Part shown: positions 10,447 through 20,094 of the stretch, one piece after another
Layout: each line of letters opens with the position of its first letter
Position numbering within the stretch: position 1 is the first letter of the stretch
Origin: Symbiodinium sp. CCMP2592
Taxonomy: Eukaryota > Sar > Dinophyceae > Suessiales > Symbiodiniaceae
Reading direction: 5' to 3'
DNA: 64,000 bases
Assembly (NCBI GenBank): GCA_905221615.1
Contig: CAJNDT010005768.1
Location: forward strand, 478,875 to 542,874
The notes under the pieces: generated by a model
Databases searched by the model: none
What the model was told of the DNA's origin: nothing
The model's input: only the letters and a program-made list of their open reading frames with translations
Translations under genes and position numbers: made by a program

Positions 10447-11052
10447 GTGTTTTTGCCGATTATTGCCGGTTGCAGCTTTTGCCGGCCAGCATGCCATGGG
10501 GCACGACGGCATCAGGCTGCGGCAGCGCTGGCCCAGGCAAGCAGAGGTCATCTGTGTGCCCTGGCTGCTGCCCAGCTCCCAGCTTCTCTCAAGATGACTA
10601 GGAACGAGTATCGTCGTATCGTAGTCGTGCTTTGGATGACTGCATTTTCATAGGCATGGTTTTGACAAAGGCACGAGGCTCCACAGGGCCTTGCTTTTGC
10701 TTTTCGTCATCGCTCTTCGTTCTGAGAACTGGCACCTTTTTTTGAGTGTTGTTTAATGTTGCGCTGGGACAGTGTGTTGGCGTAACAGGCTTTACCTTCA
10801 CGCAGTCATGTTTTCGGGCTTCTTGCGGCCTGATAATCTTCCGGCTCGTCTGTGCAGTCGCGAGTGTGCGCGATTGAACGCCAAGGATTGCATTGTGGAT
10901 GCAGTTCGTCGAGGACTGCTGTGCTCGGTGCTCACAGCCAAGACTCTCGCTCAATGCCTCGTGTTCAGGAGCACATGATCCATCCGAGCAGGCTGTGTCG
11001 GACCTTCTTGCTTTCGGTTGCGATCACGCAAAAAGCTTTATGAGGCTGATGT

Positions 11053-11242
11053 GATCCAGAGCCGCGGCCTCGCCACAAGCACGGACCGATTGTGCATTTC
11101 ATGGTTCATGAGATTCCGATTGAGATGTCCCGAAGGGGGAGATCAGGAGCTGAGACAGAAGAAGCCAAAGGCATTACAAATCTGCCCAAAGGTTTGCTGG
11201 AGGAGGAAGAAGAGGAGGAGGAGTTGCCACTGAGCGACGGTC
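11053..11242 (+). CDS. Acidic exon of the same unrecognised gene
   Basis: The frame reads HKHGPIVHFMVHEIPIEM then LPKGLLEEEEEEEELPLSDG, with eight consecutive Glu residues. It can end at CAG|GTGCTG near 11243 or run on to a stop at 11278. The acidic run suggests a flexible linker. Function unknown. Confidence 0.55.
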
Positions 11243-11612
11243 AGGTGCTGCCAGCATGTCCAGACACGGCGCAGCGATGATGCTTGGTCCTGCATGTCTG
11301 GATTTTCTTGGTCAGGGGATTATGCTTCTGGTGGGTCGACTTGGTGACCAAGCTGTGGCAGAGACGTATGCCGATGGCTGACTGCAAGCTTTTCGCTTGT
11401 CTCTCCGCTGTGTGAGATCTGGCCAACTCAAGCATCTGCATTTTGTGGGGGTGTTCTTCAGGCTGCCATGCGCAGCCAGATGCTCAAGCTGGGAGAGTTG
11501 TTTTGATGGGAGCCAATCGCCAGTGTCTGGCGTCCGTGTCCAAGGCATCGATTCCGTGGTCGAGCCTGATGCTGCGACAGTGCTGGCACTCATGACAAGT
11601 GGAGCTCTCCAG

Positions 11613-11736
11613 GTTCCGTGGGCTTGGTCTGATTCTGGGCTATATCAAGACGGACGGCAGTTTCAAACGCAATATTCAAGGACCACATTATTTACCGCAT
11701 CTTACAGACCTCGTAGAACGAGTCTCCGAGGGTAAA
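11613..11736 (+). CDS. Penultimate exon of the unrecognised gene
   Basis: It begins after AG|G at 11611-11612 and reads GLILGYIKTDGSFKRN to TDLVERVSEGK. The donor GTGTCT at 11737 falls in phase 0 and joins cleanly to the exon at 11822, giving VSEGK-AAVDRLRLL. The join makes one continuous helical segment, which supports the splice. Confidence 0.6.
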
Positions 11737-11821
11737 GTGTCTTGTCAAGTCCAAAGATACTTGTCAGCTTGTGTTATGTTGTAGGGTCCTTGGGCAGCAA
11801 GTTTGATGCACACGTCTGAAG
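11737..11821 (+). other. 85-nt GT-AG intron, phase 0
   Basis: It starts GTGTCTTG and ends CTGAAG. Both flanking exons are protein-like only in the frames it connects, and the upstream frame meets a stop inside the intron. Confidence 0.6.
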
Positions 11822-11944
11822 GCAGCTGTCGATCGCCTTCGACTGCTACCTCCTCCGGACGTCTCGGAGGAGCAACGCCGTCAAGTTGTCCTCGACATGC
11901 TCACATCTCAGGGGTGCAGCGGGGCCGTCCATACCTTTTTGTGA
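11822..11944 (+). CDS. Last exon of the unrecognised gene
   Basis: It reads AAVDRLRLLPPPDVSEEQRR then QVVLDMLTSQGCSGAVHTFL and stops at TGA 11942-11944. The phase is fixed by the intron at 11737-11821. No known domain recognised. Together with 10334, 11053 and 11613 it makes a gene of at least four exons. Confidence 0.6.
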   Translation, partial: AAVDRLRLLPPPDVSEEQRRQVVLDMLTSQGCSGAVHTFL

Positions 11945-12159
11945 AGATGCGCCAAGGCTTGGGCAAGCTGTCCAATTGCTTCCAGGAGAAGGACGTTCCT
12001 TCCGTGCTTGCACTGCAACTGCTTGACCCACCGCCGTCACGTCAGGATCCTCAGCTGCCAGCACGGTTGGTGCATGTGTGGACCGGCGGGTGCCTTAAGG
12101 AAGTCCAAAGTCACCGGGCCGGGGTGACCCTGAAGTAAATTGACGTGGCAGTGATGCAG

Positions 12160-12358
12160 AAGGCAATGCGCCATGCTGTCCGCCCAAGCGCACCTGGCCC
12201 TGAGCAAGGTGCAAACACCGGCAGATTCAGAGAGGGCACCCGTGGAGAACCTGCGAGGTTCATGCTGGCCTGGAAGCGAGCAGCTGCGGCTGGGCCGGTC
12301 ACGACAGGTGCCCCTCCGCTCCTTCTTCGAGGAATCTCTTCCTGGTTCTGCAAAATAA
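12160..12358 (+). CDS. Weak coding candidate before the repeat island
   Basis: A plus frame reads AQAHLALSKVQTPADSERAP and continues to a stop that lies inside the first repeat unit at about 12356. An alternative frame is also open. If real, the 3' end has been replaced by repeat DNA. Confidence 0.25.
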
Positions 12359-12470
12359 GTCTGGATTTCAATTTCAATTATGTTTTGAAACCGATTCTAA
12401 TACTTCATTGCAAAATAAGTCTGGATTTCAATTTCAATTATGTTTTGAAACCGATTCTAATACTTCATTG
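12350..12470. repeat. 60-bp tandem duplication
   Basis: Two identical 60-bp units follow each other directly (about 12350-12409 and 12410-12469), each holding CCGATTCTAATAC, a variant of the CGAT-centred motif of the next array. Perfect identity suggests a recent duplication. Confidence 0.9.
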
Positions 12471-12499
12471 CGGGTTTTAGGGATTAGCTTCGAGAAACA

Positions 12500-12840
12500 A
12501 TTAAAATCGATGTTAATACCTTCTCAATTTTTCTCTTGCCAATGACTTGAAATCAATTTTAATACCCTGGTCCAGAGGTTCTGAGTTCGGAAACACTTGG
12601 AATCGATTTTAATTGATTTGGCTATTGGGACCCCTGCGCAGGGTATTAAAATCGATTTTAATTGGTCCGCCTCGTGACAACACTTGGAATCGATTTTAAT
12701 TGATTTGGCTATTGGGACCCCTGCACAGGGTATTAAAATCGATTTTAATTGGTCCGCCTCGTGACAACACTTGGAATCGATTTTAATTGATTTGGCTATT
12801 GTGACCCATGCACAGGGTATTAAAATCGATTTTAATTGAT
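12500..12840. repeat. 87-bp tandem array built on an 18-bp palindrome
   Basis: Units start at 12593, 12680 and 12767, a period of 87 bp. Each contains the perfect palindrome ATTAAAATCGATTTTAAT (12645-12662, 12732-12749, 12819-12836), a half-site about 43 bp away, and a GGGACC...GGTCC pair flanking a CCTGCGCAGG-like palindrome. A variant site lies at 12500-12517. As 87 is divisible by three, the minus strand stays open and shows a 29-residue repeat; I regard that as an artefact. Confidence 0.9.
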
Positions 12841-12957
12841 ATGGACGCATTTGTACACCTGGATGACAGGACTTGGGACCGTTTAAAGCATTAAGGGGGC
12901 GATAGCAACCCTACGGTTTCGTGATCTAGGCTTTCGTACCCAGGTGCTATACTTAGA

Positions 12958-13065
12958 GGTTCATGGGACTTAGTAACTATGGTTATAAATAAGGTAACTA
13001 GACTTAAAATTGGTTGTAACCCCAGTTAAGGTACTTATAACTGTACTTACTAAGTCCCATGAACC
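12958..13065. mobile_element. 108-bp MITE-like hairpin element
   Basis: A perfect 19-bp inverted repeat, GGTTCATGGGACTTAGTAA, forms the two ends (12958-12976 and 13047-13065). The interior is also partly self-complementary (GTTATAA against TTATAAC). Too short to code, so if mobile it needs helpers. No clear target duplication is seen. It shares the word CTTATAACTG with the small hairpin at 17863. Confidence 0.75.
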
Positions 13066-13114
13066 CCCAAGTAAATCTTCAGGGCTTGGGGATTTGGGGT
13101 TTTGAGGGTTTACC

Positions 13115-13800
13115 TGTAGCCCCATTGTAACCCGAAACCCTAAACCCTCGAGAGGGAAAAAACTCTTAACCCTTGACCCTTAGCCTTTAACCCTTAACCC
13201 ATAACCCTAAACCCTAAACCCTAAATTCTAAGCCTAAACCCCAACCCCTAAACCCCAACCCCTAAACCCTAAACCCGAGTAGGTTCAGGGTTTGTGAAGG
13301 TAGTTCCTTCAGAACTCAATTCGGGGCCTCGAAAAGGCCCAAGAAACCCTGCAAGAATGGTCAGATCTTTGGCAAATCTGCAGTCTTCTGGCTTGGCAGT
13401 TTTGTGTTTTGAACACAAACCCTAAACCCTAAACTGTCTACCGTCAGAGTGCTGCAAACCCGAAAGACCTGAACCCAAAGCCGTGAACCTGAAACCCAAG
13501 GACCGAGCTCCGCGGACCTCACCCCTAGACCTTAAGCCCTCAACGCTCTACAGTACCCTCAGAGTCCTGCAAAGCCGAAAGACCTGAACCCAAAGCCCTG
13601 CGCCCTAAACCCAACAAGGAGCCCTGTGAAGCCCGACAACCTGAAACCGACACCCACCCAACCCTAAACCTTAAACCCTAGACCGTCTACCCTCAAAGTG
13701 CCTCAAAGCCCGTAGACCTGAACCCACAGCTCTGTGAAACCCGAGGACCTCAACCCGAACTCTTCCCGAAACCCTGACCCGCTCTGGAAACCGTCCTCCA
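13115..13800. repeat. Interstitial CCCTAAA telomere-type repeat tract
   Basis: Many exact or near CCCTAAA/CCCTAAC units lie between 13130 and 13280. Diverged units and a repeated phrase like AAACCCGAAAGACCTGAACCCA continue to about 13790 (near 13455, 13570, 13705). TTTAGGG is the telomere repeat reported for dinoflagellates; here it is internal and degenerate, so it is not a chromosome end. Confidence 0.85.
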
Positions 13801-13810
13801 AGCAAAAAGT

Positions 13811-13986
13811 ATTAAAATCGATTTTAATACCTACCGGGCGGAGTGGCCGTCCATATGCATTAAACTCGATTTAAATACACCCGTGTGCCTGGTCAGGTCA
13901 CCCTGGAAGGTATTAAAATCGATGTTAATTGATGTCCCTGGCCGACACGGCCCGCCCTCCGGGCGGATATTCAACTCGATTTTAAT
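13811..13986. repeat. Second cluster of CGAT-centred palindromes
   Basis: Four sites occur at 13811-13828 (perfect), 13859-13876, 13912-13929 and 13969-13986 (variants), 48-57 bp apart. GC-rich self-complementary spacers, for example CCGCCCTCCGGGCGG, separate them. The motif matches the array at 12500-12840, so the two clusters flank the CCCTAAA tract. Confidence 0.85.
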
Positions 13987-14144
13987 TGACAATCAAAATC
14001 GAAATCCAGTGCCATCCTGGTTCTGCAGCATGTCAGGCAGAGCCTCAGCCGACAGCACAAGACGGCGCCCTGGCATCTGGACAGAGTGCGGTCTGCCCTG
14101 CACAGAGCCTCGGAGCCTGCCACGTACCCAGCCGACCTTTGACA

Positions 14145-14290
14145 CAACTCCCTTGGTGCAGTGGATCAAATACTCTTGGAGCCATGCGAGGTGCGGTTGG
14201 AAGACCAAACTGTGGTGACTGCTATGTGCGGCTGGCTTCGTCCATTGCTGTTTATCAGACTTTCACAGGTTCGAACGTGGCAGGCTGATT
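14145..14290 (+). CDS. Possible exon, unrecognised
   Basis: The frame reads VDQILLEPCEVRLEDQTVVT, a beta-rich segment, then runs on to 14508 with poorer composition. It may be a short exon directly after the repeat island. Confidence 0.3.
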
Positions 14291-14536
14291 CAGGTCCATC
14301 TGCTTCATGCAAGCTTCCTCAGTCGCAGACTCGGGAGAAGGTTCGGAGAAGCCAGCATTTAAACAGCCGCTTCGAGAAAAAGTGGAATGTTGGCTCTCAA
14401 AGGCCTCGGGCACATGCCGACCAAAAAGAGGCAACAGGAGCGCAGCTTGGGCCCCGGCCTGGCATTGCAGCCTTGACATGTGAGGCTCTCTTTTTGATTT
14501 TTGATTGATGTGAAATAGCATCTGCAGACATCTGCA

Positions 14537-14700
14537 TCTTGCAGTGGCGTCGTCTCCTCTCAAGGTCTCGAAGAGCTGCTGGCCGCAAGCCGCCTCGCCG
14601 CCAACGCTGCCACCTCGGCGCTTGTCGAAAGAGCCACTTCTGGAGTACCGGTGCCGCCAAGAAGTTCCCTTGCACGGAAGCACTCAAAAGGAAGACGGCG
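14537..14700 (+). CDS. Ala-rich helical exon
   Basis: After a GCAG acceptor near 14541, one frame reads VVSSQGLEELLAASRLAANA then ATSALVERATSG and a basic tail. This frame has no early Met and is more protein-like than the two overlapping frames that start with Met. No family recognised. Confidence 0.4.
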
Positions 14701-15149
14701 CACGTGCAGAAGCAGGCACTGTCTCAATGGTGCTTGGTGGTTGTTGCACGTGGTAGCATTGCCACCAGCTCGCAGGTGACCGCATGCTGCCCCTGCGCCT
14801 GAAGGCTCTTGCAACGGTTTTGTTGAGAGACATCTGTCTGGCTTGCCAGCGCGCGTGCCTGTGTTTGTTCCATGATTTGACAACGCCTGGCGCGACGAGA
14901 TCTTTGCAAGGTAGCTAACTTGACATTCCTCCCCCCCGCTGCGAAAAGCCTCGCCTTCAGCAGCACATGCTTCCGGCTTCGTTGCCCTGTCGTTTCTGCC
15001 AAACAGTCTGCTGACAGACGGTGTGGATGAAGATCAAGACCTTGGTGCTTGACCAGGTGCGTATGAAGCTCAGGACAAACAACTGAGGGCAGTCCTCGCA
15101 TGTCCTTGCTGTCGTCTGTTGCTTTGCCGCACGCAGATTCCAAGGCCAC
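14701..15149. other. Unassigned stretch
   Basis: Minus-strand frames are open, but none is clearly coding. Includes a short C-run near 14930. Probably intron. Confidence 0.25.
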
Positions 15150-15403
15150 GTGCTGCGGTTGCTGTGTACAGGAAAGGGTTCAAGTTCCAACGAAGGACCG
15201 GGCTGTGAAGAGTGGTTTGCAGAACGGCCTGTGGCTTCTTGTGACACTGAGGATGGAAGGTCCTTTATCGATTTGCGCTCAAGCTCGAGCCGTCCGAACT
15301 TGAGTCGATGGAAGCGCCAGTTCATGTGCCATCCTCGGATTCCGCACCCAAGGCATCAACTTTCCGAGTTGGTCAGTGCCTACGAGAAGACTGCAATCTG
15401 ACA
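15150..15403 (+). CDS. Possible C-terminal exon
   Basis: The frame reads CEEWFAERPVASCDTEDGRS then FIDLRSSSSRPNLSRWKRQF and stops near 15401. Ser/Arg-rich and plausible as a protein tail. No known motif. Confidence 0.35.
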
Positions 15404-16425
15404 CATGCGGCCAGTTAATGCTCAGACGCACTGAAGTGCACAGCAAGTTTTAGAGAACTTCTCTTCAGTGCTATTTCTGCACAGCCTGTTGCAATTGTCC
15501 CGTCGTGTACAGGAGGCCATTGCACCGGCAAAAGATGTTTGCAGCGGGTGTGACAGTCCTGAGCATTGTCTGCGCAGGCAGTTGCTTGATAGCTGTGCAT
15601 GTCAGCTTTTGCAAGCAGAAATGCCACATGGGCAGCGGTGAAGAAGGCATGGAGGCGATCATGTCGTTCGTAGAGATCCGCCAGCGTTCCTCGAGTGGCA
15701 CTCCTCGTAGTCTCATAGTGGCTCCAATAATGCGGTCTTTGGCACAGAACGCATACATACCTACATGACATACATACATACTCTGCTGATCAGTTAATGG
15801 ACCTTACAGCACCCATGGGTGGCATCAGGCACGCCGTCCGATTCTGACTGTCTCTGACTCTGTGCACGGCTTGTTACGAACATCAAAATTTCCCAAGGGC
15901 ACTTTAATATGTCGGCCTTGAGCGTAGAACAGGCCATGCGCCTTCGAAGAGCCTGGCTGCAGTCTTTGGGCCTACTGTTGCTGTTTGGACCTCAGAGCTA
16001 AGGCCTGGATGTATTTAGCATGATTTAGCTGTCTAAAAAGCACAGGACGCTTGCAAGTGCTGCGCCAACCGTCCACAGCTCAAGCAGCCTGCGTCGTGGC
16101 CGTCTAGGAGACCATGAGACCTCAGTAAACGCATCGTGGGCCCAGGTCGATATCAATGATCCGGTGAACCTGGGCACTTGCACGTGCGACCTGACACAGG
16201 CCTATGCCTTGGATTGCACGTCCTGTAGTTGAAGCCGGATTGCAGAGCAGCCGTACATTGGCGAAATGCGGACAGGGTCAGTGCGATGTGAACTGCTGTT
16301 CCGGGCTCGGGACATTGCCATTGGCATTCTCATGGTAGCTTCGCAGCTGTAGAGCTTTCGCGAGGCTGTGACCCAGACTGCAGTGGTCTCTCGGGGCTGG
16401 CTGGAAGTTTCAGCTGCCTTCCAGA
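15404..16425. other. About 1 kb without a recognisable gene
   Basis: Short frames on both strands overlap. A short TACATA run lies at 15760-15780. I see no repeat family or RNA gene. Confidence 0.4.
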
Positions 16426-16555
16426 AGGCTTGCGTGCAACCCGCATACCGCGCTTGAGAAGAGCTACGGTGTCAGGACCAGTGAATGCCAATCCGCAGTA
16501 CTGCTACTCGAAAAGCTGGTTGCATAGTGTAAATCCGTCGAAGGCTCAGCATCTC

Positions 16556-16789
16556 GAATTGCCTCCACCTCATTTTGCCATGTGTCGGCGTCTCTCAAGG
16601 CGTGTCGATCTATGGGTCATTGCAGATGATCTGCGTGGCCTTCTCTGCGTCTCTGTGGACAACAGCGTCTTGCAATGCATTTGTTTTTACAACGAAATAC
16701 CAGTCAAGTGGCTCAGGTTGAGACTCTTTGAGTTCTTAGGTGCAGTGCGCGGCGAAGTCTTCCAGAATGAGGCAGCAAAGAAGCTCTGA
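16556..16789 (+). CDS. C-terminal exon, unrecognised
   Basis: The frame, open from 16430, becomes protein-like from about 16556: RRVDLWVIADDLRGLLCVSV then CFYNEIPVKWLRLRLFEFLG, ending at TGA 16787. Alternating hydrophobic residues suggest a beta/alpha fold. The minus strand is open too, but with poor composition. Confidence 0.4.
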   Translation, partial: ELPPPHFAMCRRLSRRVDLWVIADDLRGLLCVSVDNSVLQCICFYNEIPVKWLRLRLFEFLGAVRGEVFQNEAAKKL

Positions 16790-17091
16790 ATCACAGGAGC
16801 ACGCGCTGAACCGAAGCAGGCAACACTGTCGTCCTCGCAGATCAACGCTGTGATACAGGACCGCTGAGCCCTTAGTCTTTGTGATGGCATCTGACAGGCT
16901 TGGATTGCTCTGCCCAGGAGAGGCAGCGAAGTACTTCGACGGGCGCTGTGGTTGGAGCCCTCAGCACTGAGGATGTTCGGCATCGTCCATAACCTCCTGG
17001 TTGGATGAGGCAGATGAACAGGTTCTACGAGGATATCGTGCCGGCGACGTTTTGAAGGCCTGCACGGTTCCACCGATAGATATTCAAGTAG

Positions 17092-17334
17092 GGAGCCGTA
17101 GTGGCAGCACTCGTAGAGTTCGCACACGCTACCTCCAAAGCTGAACTGTCGCCCCAGATTCACTCGGCACTTTCTTCAGCCGGAGAGGCCTGGCTGGCAT
17201 GTGCCCGACATAGGCGGTTCAGGAGCCAAAACAAACATTGCTCTGGAGCTGGTAATCCTGCCCGATATGGTGTCGCGCAAGCCATGTGCATGCTCAAAAG
17301 CAAGTCTATGGACGAAGCAGAGGATCTTTTGGAC
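17092..17334 (+). CDS. Exon of an unrecognised gene, clear 3' splice donor
   Basis: The exon starts after AG at 17090-17091 (an in-frame stop lies just upstream) and reads GAVVAALVEFAHATSKAELS to KSMDEAEDLLD. It ends at a consensus donor, GTGAGT, in phase 0. The next exon begins at 17460. The content is helical. No family recognised. Confidence 0.6.
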
Positions 17335-17459
17335 GTGAGTATGGGATTTCTGGCAGCAGGGTCTGAAGGGTTCCTTGACCCGCTGAACTCTAGAGAGGCT
17401 TCGAACATTCAGCAACAGCCAATTGTCCAGTGTAGCAGACTCACTGAGACTGGTTCCAG
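17335..17459 (+). other. 125-nt GT-AG intron, phase 0
   Basis: It begins GTGAGTATG and ends GGTTCCAG, followed by G. Both sites are near consensus and they join AEDLLD to VLAVTGPSTLEAAGNV in one continuous helical stretch. Confidence 0.65.
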
Positions 17460-17762
17460 GTGCTAGCCGTGACAGGCCCTTCAACTCTGGAAGCTGCTGG
17501 CAATGTTGAGGCACAGCTTCAGTGCTGGGCGCTTGCTACGGATGGGAAAACAAGTCAGGTCGTGAGCAGCCTCCGCCTGCCGACAGCTGATCCTCTGGGC
17601 ACATGCGCGGCTCCCGGCCAAGCGGTGAGGCGCGACATGATGTTTAATTGTGTAGGGTTTCCCCAGGCCACACAAATTCCTCCGGCCTTGCCGTTTCTAT
17701 GCCTCGATGAGATTATTTCAAAGGCAAGTAGCGCATTCACCGAGATTCGAGCGCGACGCTAA
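17460..17762 (+). CDS. Second exon of the gene at 17.1 kb
   Basis: The frame reads VLAVTGPSTLEAAGNVEAQL then QCWALATDGKTSQ and stays open to a stop at 17760. The convincing part ends near 17556, where GTCGTGAG could be a donor, so the remaining codons may be intron. Confidence 0.5.
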   Translation: MLAVTGPSTLEAAGNVEAQLQCWALATDGKTSQVVSSLRLPTADPLGTCAAPGQAVRRDMMFNCVGFPQATQIPPALPFLCLDEIISKASSAFTEIRARR

Positions 17763-17862
17763 TCGAGACCATCAATGGGAGTTTGCCGTCGTCGAAGGTC
17801 CAAGCGCTTGATGCGCAGAAACGATGTACCAGGCTTAGGGTTTGTATGGGTTTGTAGTAGCT

Positions 17863-17882
17863 GTTATAGCAGCCCTTATAAC
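17863..17882. repeat. Small GTTATA/TATAAC hairpin
   Basis: GTTATA and TATAAC flank an eight-base loop. Words are shared with the larger hairpin at 12958-13065, so it may be a decayed relative. Confidence 0.35.
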
Positions 17883-17961
17883 TGATAATACCTTCACGGT
17901 ATCCAGAAGTGTTTCAAGCTCGGCCTGCTTTTCACGGACCGGCTCATGAGTTGATCCCGAC

Positions 17962-18190
17962 TTGAAAAAATGCAGGCGGCCCACTGAAGTTCTTGTGATC
18001 GTGCACAGTGCTGGTAGGTTCCTGAACGATGTTCCTTCCGCCGGTTGTTGGCGCAATGTGGACCTGGCCACAACTTGCACAAAGCTCGGAGCAAGGCCTG
18101 AGCTTTGGCTTGATGTCTGCTTCTGCAATCTGGGGTTGCAGAGTCTGGGCAAAGCTGGACAGGTCTCGCCTGGAAAGCTTCATGCCTGGG
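17962..18190 (+). CDS. Possible exon, unrecognised
   Basis: A plus frame reads RPTEVLVIVHSAGRFLNDVP and PELWLDVCFCNLGLQSLGKA. Minus-strand frames also exist. Moderate protein-likeness only. Confidence 0.3.
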
Positions 18191-18334
18191 CCTCACCAGA
18201 AATGTTGACTTGTACAGAACTGGCGCGTGCCGTGCAAGCGCCGAGAAGCTGTTCTCCTCGGTGCGTTCGTTTGCAATACTACACATGTTTTCAGCTCCAG
18301 CTTCAATACACGCCACTGCCCAACGCCCATTCAT

Positions 18335-18731
18335 GTACCTGATCCGAGGTTGCGCAGCCAATACATGCCGGAGGCGTCAGCTGATTCCTCCATTGAATTG
18401 CGGAGCATCGTTTTGTGCCAGGACATGCGCTGCGGAAGTCGCTGCCTGCTGCCGGAGATAGTGGCCTCATGTCCTGCTGGATCGGTTGCGGCCCTGGTGG
18501 AGTGGACATTGTCAGTACTGGTAGGCCCCCTCGTTGCGGTGCAAAGGCAACCGGATCAGTGTCATCCTCAGTATGTCGGGGCAGCAACACGTCAGTGGGA
18601 GGCGCTGGGGGCCCGGCTGGACTCTGAGCAGGCTAGCACCCAGTGCACGGGCAACGCGCCACTTGAAGACCCGGTCTTCTCAGGAGGTGGCCGCCTGAGC
18701 CAGCCATCCGGGTTCACCCCACAACCCCCCA
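18335..18731 (+). CDS. Coding candidate, unrecognised
   Basis: Within a frame open from 18227, the part from about 18335 is convincing (SADSSIELRSIVLCQDMRCG, CPAGSVAALVEWTLSVLVGP, TRQWEALGARLDSEQ). It ends with CCAG just before 18733, so it could continue into the next feature if the two are in the same transcript. No domain recognised. Confidence 0.4.
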
Positions 18732-18732
18732 G

Positions 18733-19080
18733 GTGCTGATTCCTGCAGCTGCACTGGTGTCCTTAAGGACGTGTGTGCGACCTGGCACCGGGTTCCGCTC
18801 GGAGTCCGATTGTCCACGTGCGATCTTGAGGCACTACAACTTCACTTTTGGATTCGACGAGACTCAGCAAGTGATGTCCCCAGCTGAATGGGCATCCACA
18901 TCCAGATTTCAATCCCCAAATCCTTTGTCTTTTCATCTTCGGCCTGCATTGCCTCGGCTGCACGACAAGGTAGTACGCATCACCAACATGGCAGTGAGCT
19001 TTACGCTGCAAGATGTGGTCAGTCAAGGCGGACTCCAATTTATGGGTGGGCTGCGCTGCTGTTGGCAAAGTAGCACATGA
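18733..19080 (+). CDS. Possible C-terminal exon, unrecognised
   Basis: The frame follows a CAG|G acceptor and reads HYNFTFGFDETQQVMSPAEW then LHDKVVRITNMAVSFTLQDV before a stop at 19078. Plausible as the last exon of the preceding candidate. Confidence 0.35.
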   Translation: MLIPAAALVSLRTCVRPGTGFRSESDCPRAILRHYNFTFGFDETQQVMSPAEWASTSRFQSPNPLSFHLRPALPRLHDKVVRITNMAVSFTLQDVVSQGGLQFMGGLRCCWQSST

Positions 19081-19391
19081 TCAGAAATGGTCTCATGCTT
19101 GCCTCTGTCGCGGGATGTCTTCTGGTGAGGTCTCTGAGCGTGATTGGATAGCTTGCAGAATCACAACTCTTGGCCTTGGCAACTGCTGCATGCTCAGGCT
19201 GCCAGGTGGTGCGCTTGCAACAAGGAGGCAGCGTTCACTTCTTCCAGGTTCCAGACTCGGCAACCTCTGAAAGATAGTACAAGCATCGTGCAGCATGGCA
19301 GTTCCGGAGGAGCAGTCGGATGGAAGCCAGCCCGAGGTAGCTTCACAGAGAGATGTCCTTGTTTTGATATCTTCGGTCTTGAGTTCTCTGC

Positions 19392-19610
19392 GTGGTAGGC
19401 TCGATCTGGCAACCCTGGTTATCAGAATGGGTTGTACCTCCCCCAGCTATGCCTTATGGCTTTCGTCGGCTTGTAGGCGATCGTCTTGAGTGCTTGTCGA
19501 GGCCGCTGTTGGTTTCTCAATGCCTTGACTACGACAGCTCCGGCACGTGCTCCAGTTACGGAGCCCGTGCGGAGGCTACAGTGCCTGGTATCACGATGGC
19601 AGGCACGTAG
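19392..19610 (+). CDS. Possible C-terminal exon, unrecognised
   Basis: The frame reads MPYGFRRLVGDRLECLSRPL then LVSQCLDYDSSGTCSSYGAR and stops at 19608. No family recognised. Confidence 0.3.
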   Translation: MVGSIWQPWLSEWVVPPPAMPYGFRRLVGDRLECLSRPLLVSQCLDYDSSGTCSSYGARAEATVPGITMAGT

Positions 19611-19754
19611 AGAATTGAGGAGCTGTTTAGGTGGCTGCCTGAGCAGCTTTGGCAGCGCTGTGAGGCACATGTCGACGCGTGAACACCAGCAGCACGGGGG
19701 AGCAAGACGATGCTCGAGACGCCGCCCGAGTATCTTTCGTGGGCCTAGGATTTA

Positions 19755-20040
19755 TGGTTCAACACGTTTATGACTTGGGGTTTAGGGTTTAAGGCTTTGG
19801 GTTTAGGGTTCAGCAGCTTAGCATGTTTTGGGGTTCAGAATTTAGGGTTGTAGGTCTTGGTTTTATAGTTATGGGTTTGGTTTAGACGGAGGGCTGCGCG
19901 TGTATTGAATGATGTCCTTGTTGGGTTTCTCTCTGTCTTAGTTGTTTAGTTTTTTTCCGCATTTTTTAGGGTTTCAGGTCGGCAACAGTCTACGAGCAGT
20001 TCTTTTTCCTCTAGAGGTAGCTAAGAAATGGTAGGTCAGC
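19755..20040. repeat. Interstitial TTTAGGG tract
   Basis: Repeated GGTTTAGGGTTTAAGG, GGGTTTAGGGTTCAG and GAATTTAGGGTTG units occur between 19770 and 19860. A looser T/G-rich remainder runs to 19980. Degenerate telomere-type sequence marking the gap before the next gene group. Confidence 0.8.
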
Positions 20041-20079
20041 AGGTGCAACATTGAAGCCGAAACCCAGCAATCTCGTTAC

Positions 20080-20092
20080 CCATTTTGGCTCA
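20080..20092 (+). other. Spliced-leader-like 13-mer (possible DinoSL relic)
   Basis: CCATTTTGGCTCA exactly matches the core of the dinoflagellate spliced leader, and CGT.A just upstream matches it with one inserted base. The next two bases differ from the leader's AG. Such relics are known where spliced mRNAs were copied back into the genome. A chance match remains possible. Confidence 0.4.
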
Positions 20093-20094
20093 CT

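Noticed and set aside
12524..12850. Minus-strand frame with perfect 29-residue repeats, looking like a repeat protein
   Set aside because: The period is exactly the 87-bp DNA repeat and the frame is open only because 87 is divisible by three; the DNA is palindromic and AT-rich.
13115..13800. Chromosome end or telomere
   Set aside because: The CCCTAAA units are degenerate and flanked on both sides by unique DNA and genes, so the tract is internal.
14262..14290. tRNA-like GGTTCGAA sequence
   Set aside because: The flanking bases cannot form a T-stem and no acceptor or anticodon arms fit.
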